NCBI GenBank assembly: GCA_963703945.1
Contig: CAVPGM010000011.1
Span: 186,001-250,000, forward strand
DNA length: 64,000 nt
Origin: JALORV01 sp963703945
GTDB lineage: Bacteria; Pseudomonadota; Gammaproteobacteria; Burkholderiales; Burkholderiaceae_F
Direction: 5' to 3'
Positions 26,775 through 38,281 of the stretch are shown here, piece by piece. How positions within the stretch are numbered: position 1 is the stretch's first letter; each line of letters opens with the position of its first letter. The notes under the pieces are model-generated. The model had not been told where the DNA came from and did no database searches. It saw nothing but the letters and a program-made list of their open reading frames with translations. The position numbers and the translations under genes were made by a program.

Positions 26775-27556
26775 TGGTCGCGACGGACCCTCCACGATCC
26801 GACTCGACCGAACGGTTCTCCGAGCGGGTCGAAGCCTATCTGGCCGGACGTCCGCGCTATCCGGCTGCGATCGTGGATCATCTGTCGGGCCGTGGCGCGC
26901 TGCCGGCACAGGCAACCATCGCGGATATCGGCATCGGCACGGGGCTTTCGGCCGAGCCCTTTCTGGCGGCTGGATATCGCGTGATCGGCATCGAGCCCAA
27001 CGCCCCGATGCGTGCGGCCGGTGCCGAATATCTCGCCCGCTACTCCGAATTCGACATGCGCGACGGCACTGCCGATGCAACGGGCCTGCAGGAAGCGAGC
27101 GTCGATCTTGTGCTCGCGGCGCAGGCGTTTCACTGGTTTGATGCCGCGCGCTTCCGAACCGAGTCGCTGCGGATTCTGCGGCCGGGGGGCTGGGCGGCGC
27201 TGATCTGGAACGATCGCGACCTTGACGGCACGCCGTTCCTCGCGGGCTACGAGGCGCTGCTGGTCGAGCATGGCCGCGATTATCTGGCGATCCGATACCG
27301 CCATCAGGGCACCGATGCCATCCCCGTCTACTTCGGCGATCACGCGCCGGTCGCCGCGGAATTTCGACACCGGCGGCGCATGGACTGGGCTGCAATTTCC
27401 GCTCTCGCGAACTCCGCGTCCTATCTGCCTGCGAATGGCGAGCTCGGGCACGCCGAATTGATGACTGCGCTGCGCCGGCTGTTTGATGCGCACGCCGATC
27501 AGGGTTCGATCGAGATGCGCTACACCTGTCGCGTGCACGCTGCGCGGCTTGCCTGA
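26774..27556 (+). CDS. Class I SAM-dependent methyltransferase
   Basis: A 260-residue methyltransferase. Motif I is IADIGIGTGLSAEPFL, the acidic residue ending strand 2 is in VIGIEPNAPM, and AAQAFHWFDAARFRTESLRI with LRPGGWAALIWN are the later motifs. The AFHWFD block is typical of the UbiE/Coq5-like Methyltransf_11 group of unknown small-molecule substrate. Start overlaps the DapB-like stop (TGATGG), so the pair is coupled. Confidence 0.88.
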   Translation: MVATDPPRSDSTERFSERVEAYLAGRPRYPAAIVDHLSGRGALPAQATIADIGIGTGLSAEPFLAAGYRVIGIEPNAPMRAAGAEYLARYSEFDMRDGTADATGLQEASVDLVLAAQAFHWFDAARFRTESLRILRPGGWAALIWNDRDLDGTPFLAGYEALLVEHGRDYLAIRYRHQGTDAIPVYFGDHAPVAAEFRHRRRMDWAAISALANSASYLPANGELGHAELMTALRRLFDAHADQGSIEMRYTCRVHAARLA

Positions 27557-27605
27557 AATCACGCGCGGCACCACGTAACATCCGCCTTTGTCCGCTCGAG
27601 GTGCC

Positions 27606-28211
27606 ATGGCGTCCGCCATCGATTTCTACTTCGATTTCTCTTCGCCCTACTCCTATATCGCGTCGGAAGAAATCGAGGCGTTGACCGAGCGCACCGGCAG
27701 CGACCTGCGCTGGCATCCGCTGCTGCTGGGCGCCGTGTTCAAGGTATCCGGCGGGGTCCCGCTGACCGAAGGCTATCGGCCGAAGGCGAAATACTCAGTA
27801 AGGGATTTCGGCCGCGCCGCTGCCTTCGTCGGCGTTCCGTACCGGCACCCCAGCACCTTTCCGATCGGTGCGGTGTCCGCCGCCCGCGCGGTGCTGTGGC
27901 TGCAGCGCGAGCAGCCCGAACAGGTCGGGCCTTTCATCCATGCCGTCTTCCGCGAGTTCTTCGTCGCTGATCGTCCGGTCAGCGATACGGCGGTGGTGCT
28001 GGAACTCGCCCGGCAGCTGGGAATCGACGAGGCGCGGCTCGCGGCGGGCATCCAGGAGGATGCGATCAAATCGGCACTCAGGACCGAGGTCGAGCATGCC
28101 ATCGCGCGCGGCGTGTTCGGCGCACCGACCATTTTCGTCGACGGCGAGATGTTCTGGGGCCACGACCGCCTGATGCACATCGAGCGTTGGATCACGACCG
28201 GACCCTTCTGA
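27606..28211 (+). CDS. 2-hydroxychromene-2-carboxylate isomerase family protein
   Basis: A 201-residue DsbA-fold, kappa-class GST relative. FYFDFSSPYSYIASEEIEAL at the N-terminus holds the catalytic serine, and VFGAPTIFVDGEMFWGHDRL is the C-terminal cis-proline region. Family members isomerise aromatic breakdown intermediates with glutathione. The next gene is a GST, 2 bases downstream, supporting a glutathione-dependent step. Start ATG 27606 after GAGGTGCC. Confidence 0.9.
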   Translation: MASAIDFYFDFSSPYSYIASEEIEALTERTGSDLRWHPLLLGAVFKVSGGVPLTEGYRPKAKYSVRDFGRAAAFVGVPYRHPSTFPIGAVSAARAVLWLQREQPEQVGPFIHAVFREFFVADRPVSDTAVVLELARQLGIDEARLAAGIQEDAIKSALRTEVEHAIARGVFGAPTIFVDGEMFWGHDRLMHIERWITTGPF

Positions 28212-28213
28212 AG

Positions 28214-28813
28214 ATGCTGACCGTTTACGGAACAAGCACGTCGGGCAACTGCCACAAAGTGAAAATGGTGCTCGATATCACCGGGCAGGCCTACGCGTGG
28301 TGCGAGATCGACATATTGAAGTCCGAGACGCGGACGCCTGAATTCCTGCGGCTCAATCCGAATGGCAAGGTACCGGTCCTCGTCTTCGAGGACGGAACCG
28401 CGCTCGCCGAATCGAATGCGATTCTCTGGTATGTCGGTGAGGGAACGGCGCTGATCCCGGCAGATCGACTGCAGCGCGCGCGCATGCTGCAGTGGATGTT
28501 CTTCGAGCAGTACACGCATGAACCGGCGATCGCGGTGGCGCGCTTCATCCGCGTATTTCTGAAGCGGACCGACGATGCGCGGCTGCCGGACCTCGCCAAG
28601 CGCGGCAACCGGGCGCTCGAAGTGATGGAACAGCACCTGGCGGACCACCCGTACTTCGCCGGCGACCGGCTGAGTCTGGCCGATCTGTCGCTGTACGCCT
28701 ACACGCACAAGGCTGCCGACGGCGGCTTCGACCTCGGCACGTATCCGGCGGTCCGCGCGTGGCTCGCGCGCTGCCAGGCCCAGCACGGTGTCACGGTGAT
28801 GCCTTCGCCATGA
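28214..28813 (+). CDS. Glutathione S-transferase
   Basis: A 199-residue GST. The thioredoxin-fold N-half shows TSTSGNCHKVKMVLDITGQA and the glutathione-binding ESNAILWYVGEG (the SNAIL motif, here SNAIL exactly), and the helical C-half ends with LSLADLSLYAYTHKA. Coupled to the isomerase gene before it, and its stop overlaps the DinB start (ATGA). Probably handles an electrophile in the same path as the isomerase. Confidence 0.9.
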   Translation: MLTVYGTSTSGNCHKVKMVLDITGQAYAWCEIDILKSETRTPEFLRLNPNGKVPVLVFEDGTALAESNAILWYVGEGTALIPADRLQRARMLQWMFFEQYTHEPAIAVARFIRVFLKRTDDARLPDLAKRGNRALEVMEQHLADHPYFAGDRLSLADLSLYAYTHKAADGGFDLGTYPAVRAWLARCQAQHGVTVMPSP

Positions 28814-29391
28814 ACGGCGCTCCGTCTGCAACGAACCCGCTGCAGCAGTCAATGCGCACGCTCGCGCGCGCGAACCGGCTCGCCAACCACCGGTTGCACG
28901 CGGCGTGCAGCCGACTGACCGACGCTGAGTTCAAGGCGCCGCGCACCAGCTTCTTCCCGAGCCTGTGGGCCACGCTCAATCACATCCTGATCGTCGACTG
29001 GTACTACATCGCTGCGCTGTACCGGGAAGCCGACATGACGAAGGCGTGGAAAACCGAAACGCCGTTCGAAACCTTGCCCGACCTCGCCGCAGCCCAGGTC
29101 GTGTCGGACCAGCGATTGATCGACTGGTGCGATTCCGCCGACGATTCCCGTCTCGAGGAAATCATCGACATGGACCGGGGAAGTTTCGTGCAGCGCGATC
29201 GCGCGCGTGATGTCCTGCTGCACCTGTTCACGCACCAGGTGCACCACCGCGGCCAGGCGCACGCCATGCTCAGCGGCACTGCGATCAAGCCGCCGCAACT
29301 CGACGAGTTCGTGATGCCCAGCGACGCCAAGTTCCGCGTGGACGACATGCGCGAGCTCGGTTGGCGCGAGGAAGATGCCTATCGACGCTGA
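28810..29391 (+). CDS. DinB-family putative metal-dependent enzyme
   Basis: A 193-residue four-helix DinB/YfiT-type protein. Metal-ligand histidines are seen in TLNHILIVDWYY and FTHQVHHRGQAHAM. Relatives include thiol-dependent isomerases and glutathione/mycothiol transferases, which fits the GST and isomerase genes before it. ATG 28810 overlaps the GST stop by 4 bases. Confidence 0.87.
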   Translation: MNGAPSATNPLQQSMRTLARANRLANHRLHAACSRLTDAEFKAPRTSFFPSLWATLNHILIVDWYYIAALYREADMTKAWKTETPFETLPDLAAAQVVSDQRLIDWCDSADDSRLEEIIDMDRGSFVQRDRARDVLLHLFTHQVHHRGQAHAMLSGTAIKPPQLDEFVMPSDAKFRVDDMRELGWREEDAYRR

Positions 29392-30668
29392 TCGATCGCC
29401 GATCGCCCGAGTTATCCCGTCCCGCCTCGTGCAACGTCGCCCTGCGATTGCCTTCATCCTGATCACGTTGCTGATCGACGTGATGAGCTTCGGCTTGCTG
29501 CTGCCGGTGCTGCCCGCGCTGGTCGGCGAGTTCACTACCGGCCGGGATGCGCAGACCTACTGGTACGGCGCAATGATCGTCACATTCGGACTGACGCAGT
29601 TCTTCTGTGCGCCTGTGCTGGGCGCGCTGTCGGACCGTTACGGCCGCAGGCCGATTCTGCTGGGTTCGATCGCCGGGCTGGGCAGCATGTTCCTGCTGTC
29701 GGCGCTGGCGACGTCGCTGACGGGACTCGTGCTGGCTCGTGTGCTCGGCGGAGCGCTGGCGGCCAACTTCGCGGTAGCCAATGCCTACGTCGCCGATCTC
29801 ACGACGCCGGAGAAGCGGGCCAAGAGCTTCGGCATGATCGGCGCCGCGTTCGGCATCGGCTACATCATCGGGCCGATGGTCGGCGGACTGCTCGGCAGCA
29901 TCGACATCCGCCTGCCTTTCTACGTGGCGGCGGGGCTCTCGGCAGCGAATTTCCTTTACGGTCTGTTCGTCGTTCCGGAATCGCTGCCGCCCGAGCGGCG
30001 CAAGCCGCTGCAGTGGCAGCGCGCAAATCCGGTGTCATCGTTGCGCGGACTCGCGCGGCTGCGGAGCGTCGGCGTGCTGGTGGCCGTCATCGCTCTGGCC
30101 AACCTGGCGCAGTTCATCCTGCACAGCACCTGGGTGTTGTTCACCAACTTCCGTTTCGGCTGGGGCCCGCGCGAAACCGGACTTTCGCTGTTTGCGGTTG
30201 GCGTCATGGCGGCGCTGGTACAGGGCGGACTGCTGAGCTGGCTGATGCGCACGCTCGGACGAGCGGCGCGTTGTACTCGCCGGCCTCGCGTCGGGCACGC
30301 TGGCGTATGTGGCGTACGGTCTGACCACAGTCGGCTGGTTCATGTACGCGATCATCGTGGCCAATCTTCTGGCATTCGCGGTCGGGCCGGCGCTGGGCGC
30401 GATCGTCTCGAAGGCCGCCGATCCGAGTGAACAGGGCCTGGCGATGGGCTCGCTCACCTCGCTCAGCGCGCTGATGGGCGTCGTCGCGCCGTTTCTTGGC
30501 GCGCCGCTGCTGGCCGTGGTGAGCCATCTTCCCGCCGATGACTGGCGAATCGGCGCGCCGTTTTTCATGTCGGCCGCGCTGTCGCTCGTTGCGCTCATGC
30601 TGGCCGTCATGCACTTTCGTCGCCATCATGCGCAGGCCGCTCACATCGCTCCGGTCGCCCACGGCTAG
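29375..30668 (+). pseudogene. MFS transporter, TetA-like, single-base frameshift near 30260
   Basis: A drug-resistance-type MFS exporter of about 12 helices. The first frame, from ATG 29375, holds LSDRYGRRPILLGSIAGLGS (motif A between helices 2 and 3) and GAAFGIGYIIGPMVGGLLGS (motif C, antiporter type), then loses similarity after LMRTLG. Removing one C at about 30260 restores LGERRVVLAGLASGTLAYVAY and joins to the frame ending at 30668, giving about 430 residues, a normal length. A true mutation or a consensus error is possible. The start overlaps the DinB gene by 17 bases; a later start is possible. Confidence 0.82.
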
Positions 30669-30740
30669 GATCTGCCGGCCGGAGCTACCATGCGAGCTAC
30701 CGGCAAGGATCCGTAGCCGCCAACGATCCGGACAACAGCA

Positions 30741-32348
30741 ATGACAATCCTGGAGACCCGGCTCAATTCCCGCAGCCCCGAGTTCAGATCCAATGCCGAC
30801 GCGATGAGCGCCCAGGCGGCGGACCTGCGAGAGAAGATCACGCAGGTGTCCGAGGGCGGCGGTGCGGAGGCTCGTGCGAAGCACGCTGCACGCGGAAAGC
30901 TCGCGCCGCGCGATCGCGTGCAGCTGCTGCTCGATCCAGGCACGCCGTTTCTCGAACTGTCGCAGCTCGCTGCATGGGACATGTATAAAGGGGCCGCACC
31001 GTCGGCCGGCATCATCACCGGCGTGGGACGCGTGTCGGGTCGCGAGTGCGTGATCGTCTGCAACGACGCGACTGTCAAGGGCGGCACGTACTACCCGATC
31101 ACGGTGAAAAAGCACCTGCGCGCGCAGGAGATCGCTCGAGAGAACAGGCTGCCGTGCATCTACCTGGTCGACTCGGGCGGCGCCAATCTGCCAAACCAGG
31201 ACGATGTGTTCCCGGACCGAGAGCATTTCGGCCGCATCTTCTACAACCAGGCGACGTTGTCGGCGGCCGGGATCCCGCAGATCGCCGTGGTGCTCGGGTC
31301 GTGCACTGCCGGCGGTGCGTACGTCCCGGCAATGAGCGACGAGTCGATCATCGTCGCCAACCAGGGCACGATCTTCCTCGGCGGTCCGCCGCTGGTGAAA
31401 GCGGCCACCGGCGAGGTCGTGACCGCGGAGGAACTCGGCGGTGGCGACGTGCACACGCGCCTGTCAGGTGTCGCGGATCACCTGGCGTCGAGCGACGCCC
31501 ATGCGCTCGCGCTGGCGCGCCACATTCTCGCGACGACCAACTACATCAAGCCGGAGCCGCTGCAGCGACGCGAACCGCGCGAGCCGCGCTATGCCGCTTC
31601 GGAGCTCTACGGCGTGATCCCGACCGACACACGCAAACCCTACGACGTGCGCGAGGTCATCGCGCGCATCATCGACGCGTCGGAATTTGATGAGTGGAAG
31701 GCGCGCTACGGCTCAACTTTGGTGACGGGGTTTGCATGGATCCACGGCATGCCGGTCGGCATTGTCGCCAACAACGGCATCCTGTTTTCGGAGAGCGCGC
31801 AAAAGGGCGCGCATTTCATCGAGTTGTGCTGCCAGCGCAAGGTACCGCTCATCTTCCTGCAGAACATCACCGGCTTCATGGTGGGCCGCAAGGTGGAGAA
31901 CGAAGGCATCGCGCGTCACGGCGCCAAGATGGTGACGGCCGTGTCGTGCGCGCAGGTGCCAAAGTTCACGGTCATCATCGGCGGCAGCTTCGGCGCCGGC
32001 AACTACGGGATGTGCGGCCGCGCCTTCGGCCCGCGCTTCGTCTGGATGTGGCCCAATGCCCGCATCAGCGTGATGGGCGGCGAACAGGCCGCGAGCGTGC
32101 TCGCCACGGTCCGGCGCGACAACATCGAGGCCAAGGGCGGCGCCTGGAGTGCGGAAGATGAGAAGCAGTTCAAGGCGCCGATCCTTGCGCAGTACGAACA
32201 TCAGGGGCATCCGTACTACGCCACGGCACGCCTGTGGGACGACGGTGTCATCGATCCGCTCTATACGCGCGACACGCTGGCCCTTGCGCTGAGTGCGTCA
32301 TTGAACGCGCCGATACCGGACACGACCTTCGGTGTCTTCCGCATGTAG
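30741..32348 (+). CDS. liuB: Methylcrotonyl-CoA carboxylase, carboxyltransferase (beta) subunit
   Basis: A 535-residue biotin-dependent carboxyltransferase. The segment GGTYYPITVKKHLRAQEIA, LVDSGGANLPNQDDVFPD, VLGSCTAGGAYVPAM and SFGAGNYGMCGRAFGPRF are characteristic of the MCC/geranyl-CoA carboxylase branch. With LiuD it carboxylates 3-methylcrotonyl-CoA. Geranyl-CoA carboxylase (atuC) is the main alternative; the HMG-CoA lyase gene in the same cluster favours leucine catabolism. No LiuR palindrome was found in its 72-base upstream gap. Confidence 0.92.
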   Translation: MTILETRLNSRSPEFRSNADAMSAQAADLREKITQVSEGGGAEARAKHAARGKLAPRDRVQLLLDPGTPFLELSQLAAWDMYKGAAPSAGIITGVGRVSGRECVIVCNDATVKGGTYYPITVKKHLRAQEIARENRLPCIYLVDSGGANLPNQDDVFPDREHFGRIFYNQATLSAAGIPQIAVVLGSCTAGGAYVPAMSDESIIVANQGTIFLGGPPLVKAATGEVVTAEELGGGDVHTRLSGVADHLASSDAHALALARHILATTNYIKPEPLQRREPREPRYAASELYGVIPTDTRKPYDVREVIARIIDASEFDEWKARYGSTLVTGFAWIHGMPVGIVANNGILFSESAQKGAHFIELCCQRKVPLIFLQNITGFMVGRKVENEGIARHGAKMVTAVSCAQVPKFTVIIGGSFGAGNYGMCGRAFGPRFVWMWPNARISVMGGEQAASVLATVRRDNIEAKGGAWSAEDEKQFKAPILAQYEHQGHPYYATARLWDDGVIDPLYTRDTLALALSASLNAPIPDTTFGVFRM

Positions 32349-32391
32349 TACCGGTGTTTCCCGCGCCTCACGGCGCACCACGGAGGAAAAG

Positions 32392-33120
32392 ATGACTCAG
32401 TGCGCCCGCCGGCTATGGCTTGCCACAGCGCTTCTTCTGCTGTCTTTCACCGGAATGGTTGGCGCCGAGGACGCCAGGTCGCTGCCGATCGGCGCTCCGA
32501 TCGGGGATAGCACACTGAAGATCGGTGCGCGGACCTGGAAGCTTCCTCCGGGTGAGTGGAAGCTTGCCGGCCGCCACGTGCGCGATGTCCGGCTCAACGA
32601 GATTCAGGGCGGCGCCGAGGTCATTGAAGTCCTCTCAGCCCTGGTGCGTGACGGCCGGCTCGAGGCGGGATTGATGATGACCGGACCGACCGGAGGCTCG
32701 CGCGTACGTGGCTGGCGCGAGGATTCTGCGTGCCGGGTCGAGAAGGCACTGCTGAAGGAGGACAGCAGCACCGCCACATTGTCCGACTGCCTGATCGTTC
32801 GCGTCTTGCCTGCGATACCGACCCAGGTTCTGGGCGCAGAAGTGTACGCATCGACGGCAAAATGGGTCGAGTCCGAAGGCATCAAGACGCCCCGCCCGGT
32901 GCTCAACGTCCTGATCGTCAAGTACGAGGGCAGCGAATACTTTCGTGCATCGTCGTGGATCGATCCGTCCGTGTTCGGTTTGAAGGCCGAGGAGGTGGCG
33001 GCGTTGACCGCGGCACCAGAGGCGCTGGTTCAATGGGCACGTGCTTACCGCGCCGTGGTGGCGGCGGCCTTGGGCAAGATCTCGGGCACGTTCCAGGTAC
33101 CTCCGCTCGTGTCGCGCTGA
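32392..33120 (+). CDS. Secreted protein of unknown function within the liu cluster
   Basis: A 242-residue protein with a Sec signal peptide (RRLWLATALLLLSFTGMVGA, cleavage after VGA). Two cysteines in the mature part (CRVEKALLKE and SDCLIVRV) may form a disulfide. The rest shows WKLPPGEWKLAGRH and a mixed alpha/beta pattern that I do not recognise. GGAGGAAAAG precedes the ATG, a very strong ribosome site compared with its neighbours. It lies between liuB and an acyl-CoA dehydrogenase in the same direction, which is odd for a periplasmic protein; it may simply be an insertion. Confidence 0.75.
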   Translation: MTQCARRLWLATALLLLSFTGMVGAEDARSLPIGAPIGDSTLKIGARTWKLPPGEWKLAGRHVRDVRLNEIQGGAEVIEVLSALVRDGRLEAGLMMTGPTGGSRVRGWREDSACRVEKALLKEDSSTATLSDCLIVRVLPAIPTQVLGAEVYASTAKWVESEGIKTPRPVLNVLIVKYEGSEYFRASSWIDPSVFGLKAEEVAALTAAPEALVQWARAYRAVVAAALGKISGTFQVPPLVSR

Positions 33121-33136
33121 CTCCACCCTGTCGACC

Positions 33137-34282
33137 GTGCACACCCGCCCCGAGCACGACGAACTTCGCCGCCAGGTTGCGCGTTTCATCGCGGCCGAGG
33201 TCGAGCCGCATGCGCTAGCCTGGGACGAGGCGGGGGCTACGCCACGCGAGTTGCTGCGCAGGATGGGGGGACTCGGCTGGCTCGGTCTGATGTATCCACC
33301 GGAGTTCGGCGGCGCGGGCGCCGACATGACAACCAATGTCGTGTTCCAGGAGGCGCTGTCGCGTGCCAGCTCGGGCGGCTTCATCATCACCGTGCTCGTG
33401 CACACGGACATGGCGAGTCCGCACCTGGCACACGGCGGCTCGCCCGAGCAGAAAGCGCGCTGGCTGCCGCGGATCATCGCAGGCGAACTGATCACGGCGG
33501 TGGCCGTCACCGAGGCGGATGCCGGATCCGACGTTGCAGCCATTCGCACGCGCGCGGCGCGCGACGGTGATCACTGGGTACTCAATGGCAGCAAGATGTT
33601 CATCACCAATGGCGTGCTGGCCGGCCTGGTTTTCGTCGCCGCGCGGACCGATCCCGCCGCCAAGGGCTCACGCGGAATTTCGATCTTCGCGGTTGAACGC
33701 GGCACGCCCGGTTTCCGCGTCGGGCGTGCACTCAGCAAGCAGGGCTGGCTTGCGTCCGACACCGCCGAGCTGGTGTTCGAGGATTGCCGAGTGCCGGCGT
33801 CGTATCTGATCGGCACGGAAAACGGCGGCTTCCAGGCGATCATGCGCAACTTTCAGACCGAGCGGATCGCGCTGGGTTCGATGGCGGTCGGCCATTGTCT
33901 TACGATGCTCGAGCTGACCCACCGGTACGTCAACGAGCGCCGTGCGTTCGGCTCGCCGCTGTGGAACAAGCAGGCGATCCGCCAGCGGCTTGCGATGCTC
34001 GCCGCGAAGACCGAGGCGACGCGACACCTGCTGTACCACTGCGCGTGGCTCGTCGATCAGCAGCGCGACGCGGTGCGCGATATATCGATGCTGAAGGCCC
34101 TGAGCGGCGAACTCGTCAATGAAGTGGCCTACACCTGCCAGCAGTTCCACGGCGGCATGGGGTACATGCGCGAGAGCCCGATCGAGCGGCTGGTGCGCGA
34201 CGCGCGCGTGCTGGCCATCGGCGGCGGCGCGACCGAAGTGATGCTCGAAGAGGTGGCGAAGCGATGGGCGCCGGCCGACTGA
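33137..34282 (+). CDS. Acyl-CoA dehydrogenase, isovaleryl/citronellyl-CoA type
   Basis: A 381-residue FAD acyl-CoA dehydrogenase with AVTEADAGSDVAAI and KMFITNGVLAGLVFV. The C-terminal catalytic position is not glutamate (LAIGGGATEVM); instead a glutamate lies in NFQTERIALGS (Glu242), equivalent to that of isovaleryl-CoA dehydrogenase. So this may be a second enzyme for 3-methyl-branched substrates, such as citronellyl-CoA dehydrogenase (AtuD-like), or a backup LiuA. It sits between liuB and liuC. Start is GTG 33137; no ATG keeps the N-terminal helix. Confidence 0.88.
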   Translation: MHTRPEHDELRRQVARFIAAEVEPHALAWDEAGATPRELLRRMGGLGWLGLMYPPEFGGAGADMTTNVVFQEALSRASSGGFIITVLVHTDMASPHLAHGGSPEQKARWLPRIIAGELITAVAVTEADAGSDVAAIRTRAARDGDHWVLNGSKMFITNGVLAGLVFVAARTDPAAKGSRGISIFAVERGTPGFRVGRALSKQGWLASDTAELVFEDCRVPASYLIGTENGGFQAIMRNFQTERIALGSMAVGHCLTMLELTHRYVNERRAFGSPLWNKQAIRQRLAMLAAKTEATRHLLYHCAWLVDQQRDAVRDISMLKALSGELVNEVAYTCQQFHGGMGYMRESPIERLVRDARVLAIGGGATEVMLEEVAKRWAPAD

Positions 34283-34342
34283 CAGCGGCTGCACCGATCT
34301 GCTCGCCCGTTCCGACCAATTTTTCAGGAAGCACCTGGACCA

Positions 34343-35173
34343 ATGACCACCACCACGCTGGAAATCCACGTCAGCCACCACGTCGCCGTCGTCTGGATGG
34401 TGCGCGAGGTTGTTCGCAATGCGTTCAACGAGACATCGATCGCCGAACTCACCGAGGCGTTCCGATCGCTCGGCGCCGATCCCGACGTGCGCGCGATCGT
34501 GCTGGCCGGCAAGGGGCCTGCGTTCTGTGCCGGAGCCGATCTCGCCTGGATGAAACGCATGGCGGGTTTTTCCTACGAGGAAAACCGCGAGGACGCCCTG
34601 AAACTCGCCGCCATGCTGCACACGATCCACCAGTGCCCGAAGCCGGTGATCGCGCGCGTGCACGGCGATGCGTATGCGGGCGGTGTCGGGCTGGTGGCCG
34701 CATGTGACATCGCGGTCGCCGCCATCGGCAGTACGTTCTGCCTCAGCGAAACCAGGCTCGGCCTGATACCGGCAACCATCGGACCCTATGTGATCCGGGC
34801 AATGGGAACGAGTGCGGCACGGCGGTACGTCCTGACAGCAGAGAAGTTCGATGCGTCCGAAGCGTTCCGCATCGGCCTCGTGCACGATTTGTCGCCGCCA
34901 GACGAAATCGATGCCCGCATCAACGAGCTGCTGGGTGCATTGATGCAGACCAGCGCGCATGCGGTCGCCGAGGCCAAGCGGCTGGTACGCGAGCTGTCGG
35001 CGCGGCCGATCGACGAGGCGGTGATCGTGGACACCGCCGAGCGCATCGCTGCGATACGAACCAGCGACGACGGACGCGAAGGCGTGCACGCCTTCCTCGA
35101 GAAGCGCAAATCGCGCTGGGTCGCCGAGTACGAAGCGCTGGCGGCGCAGGACGAGGACGACGAGGAAATGTAG
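34343..35173 (+). CDS. liuC: Methylglutaconyl-CoA hydratase / enoyl-CoA hydratase
   Basis: A 276-residue crotonase. The oxyanion-hole strand is GPAFCAGADLAWMKRMAGFS, and RVHGDAYAGGVGLVAACDIA and LSETRLGLIPATIGPYVI hold the second oxyanion residue and the catalytic glutamate region. The AWMKRMA form and the liu setting point to 3-methylglutaconyl-CoA hydratase, the step between LiuBD and LiuE. It follows the acyl-CoA dehydrogenase after 60 bases. Confidence 0.9.
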   Translation: MTTTTLEIHVSHHVAVVWMVREVVRNAFNETSIAELTEAFRSLGADPDVRAIVLAGKGPAFCAGADLAWMKRMAGFSYEENREDALKLAAMLHTIHQCPKPVIARVHGDAYAGGVGLVAACDIAVAAIGSTFCLSETRLGLIPATIGPYVIRAMGTSAARRYVLTAEKFDASEAFRIGLVHDLSPPDEIDARINELLGALMQTSAHAVAEAKRLVRELSARPIDEAVIVDTAERIAAIRTSDDGREGVHAFLEKRKSRWVAEYEALAAQDEDDEEM

Positions 35174-35200
35174 GGCCGTGGGCTCGGTCCGCACTTTGAT

Positions 35201-35815
35201 ATGGATTCGCTCGATCTGACACAACTGATTGCGCTGGCGGCGGTGCTCGGGTTCGCGAGCGGGATACGCCTGTACGCGGTGCTGCTGATCGTGGGGCTGG
35301 TCGGCTATGCGGGCTGGGTGCCTCTGCCATCGGGGCTCGCAGTCCTGCAGCACCCGTTCGTGCTGATCGCGGCCGGCGTGATGTTCCTGGTCGAATTCGT
35401 CGCCGACAAGATTCCCGGCGTCGACACGGTGTGGGACGGCATCCAGACGTTCATCCGCATTCCGGCAGGAGCCGCGCTCGCGGCCGCTGTGTTCGGCGGC
35501 GTCGACAGCGCCGCGTGGACGACGGCCGCCGCGATACTCGGCGGTTCGCTGGCCGCGACCAGCCACTTCACGAAGTCCGGCGCGCGCGCCGCCGCCAATA
35601 CTTCCCCCGAGCCGTTTTCGAACATTGCGCTGTCGGTAGCCGAAGACGTCGCCGTCGGCGGGTTGATGTGGCTGGTTCTGACCTATCCTTGGATCGCAGC
35701 CGCGGTGGTTGGCGTGCTGGCGCTCTTTGCACTGTGGCTGCTGCCGAAGCTCTTCCGTTTTGTCAGGCGCGTCGTGCGCGCGCTGCTCGGTGCCGAAGCT
35801 CCGCCGACCGTCTGA
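35201..35815 (+). CDS. DUF4126 membrane protein
   Basis: A 204-residue protein with about five helices. The N-terminus (LIALAAVLGFASGIRLYAVL), VEFVADKIPGVDTVWDGIQT and the stretch SPEPFSNIALSVAED are typical of the DUF4126 family, whose role is unknown. It separates liuC from liuD. Start ATG 35201 by conservation of the ASGIRLY region; no clear ribosome site. Confidence 0.85.
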   Translation: MDSLDLTQLIALAAVLGFASGIRLYAVLLIVGLVGYAGWVPLPSGLAVLQHPFVLIAAGVMFLVEFVADKIPGVDTVWDGIQTFIRIPAGAALAAAVFGGVDSAAWTTAAAILGGSLAATSHFTKSGARAAANTSPEPFSNIALSVAEDVAVGGLMWLVLTYPWIAAAVVGVLALFALWLLPKLFRFVRRVVRALLGAEAPPTV

Positions 35816-35836
35816 GCTCTCCGGGATGACTTTGCC

Positions 35837-35869
35837 ATGTTCCGCAAGATTCTGATTGCCAACCGTGGG
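35837..35869 (+). pseudogene. Relic duplicate of the first 11 codons of liuD
   Basis: These 33 bases encode MFRKILIANRG, the same 11 residues as the start of liuD at 35944-35976. The two copies differ only at synonymous sites (CGC/AGA, ATT/ATC, CGT/CGC, GGG/GGC). After codon 11 the frame loses similarity and stops at 35960-35962 inside liuD, making a 41-codon open frame. It is either a remnant of another biotin carboxylase gene or a short leader peptide gene. Confidence 0.75.
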
Positions 35870-35943
35870 GACCGAGCGGCCGAAGGCTGCGAGCTTTATT
35901 CCGCCCGGCGCGCAGCGCCGCGCGATCGAGCCGCGGAGGGACA

Positions 35944-37977
<2,034 letters not shown>

Positions 37978-37984
37978 CCGGCCG

Positions 37985-38281
37985 ATGACGCTGCGCGTCG
38001 TTTTCTGCGCGCGCGAATCCGCAGCGCGGACCTGGAGTGCCGCGCTGCAAGCCGCGCTCAGGGAGCGGGGAGTTGACGCCGAGGTGTGGTGCCGCGAGGC
38101 CGGAGACACCGCCGCCGATCGCGGTGCGGTTCAGGCCGAAGTGGCGGTGGTTTGGCGTCCGCCACCCGCGCTGTTCGATGAGCAGCGCGCGCTGCGCGCT
38201 GCATCGTCGATCGCGCGCTTGGCTACCAGGGGCGATCAGGAGGCCGTGCGGACGGCTTCGGCTGCCGTCGACGCCGCGTAG
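37985..38281 (+). pseudogene. Truncated 2-hydroxyacid dehydrogenase (GhrA-like) remnant
   Basis: From ATG 37985 the translation (MTLRVVFCARESAARTWSAA, then VAVVWRPPPALFDEQRALRA) matches the N-terminal end of glyoxylate/hydroxypyruvate reductase A-type proteins. After about residue 75 (base 38205) the similarity is lost; the family would continue with an NxGAGVDA loop and the whole NAD domain. The frame ends at 38281 inside the opposite-strand secreted-protein gene. A deletion has joined the gene start to unrelated DNA. Confidence 0.65.
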
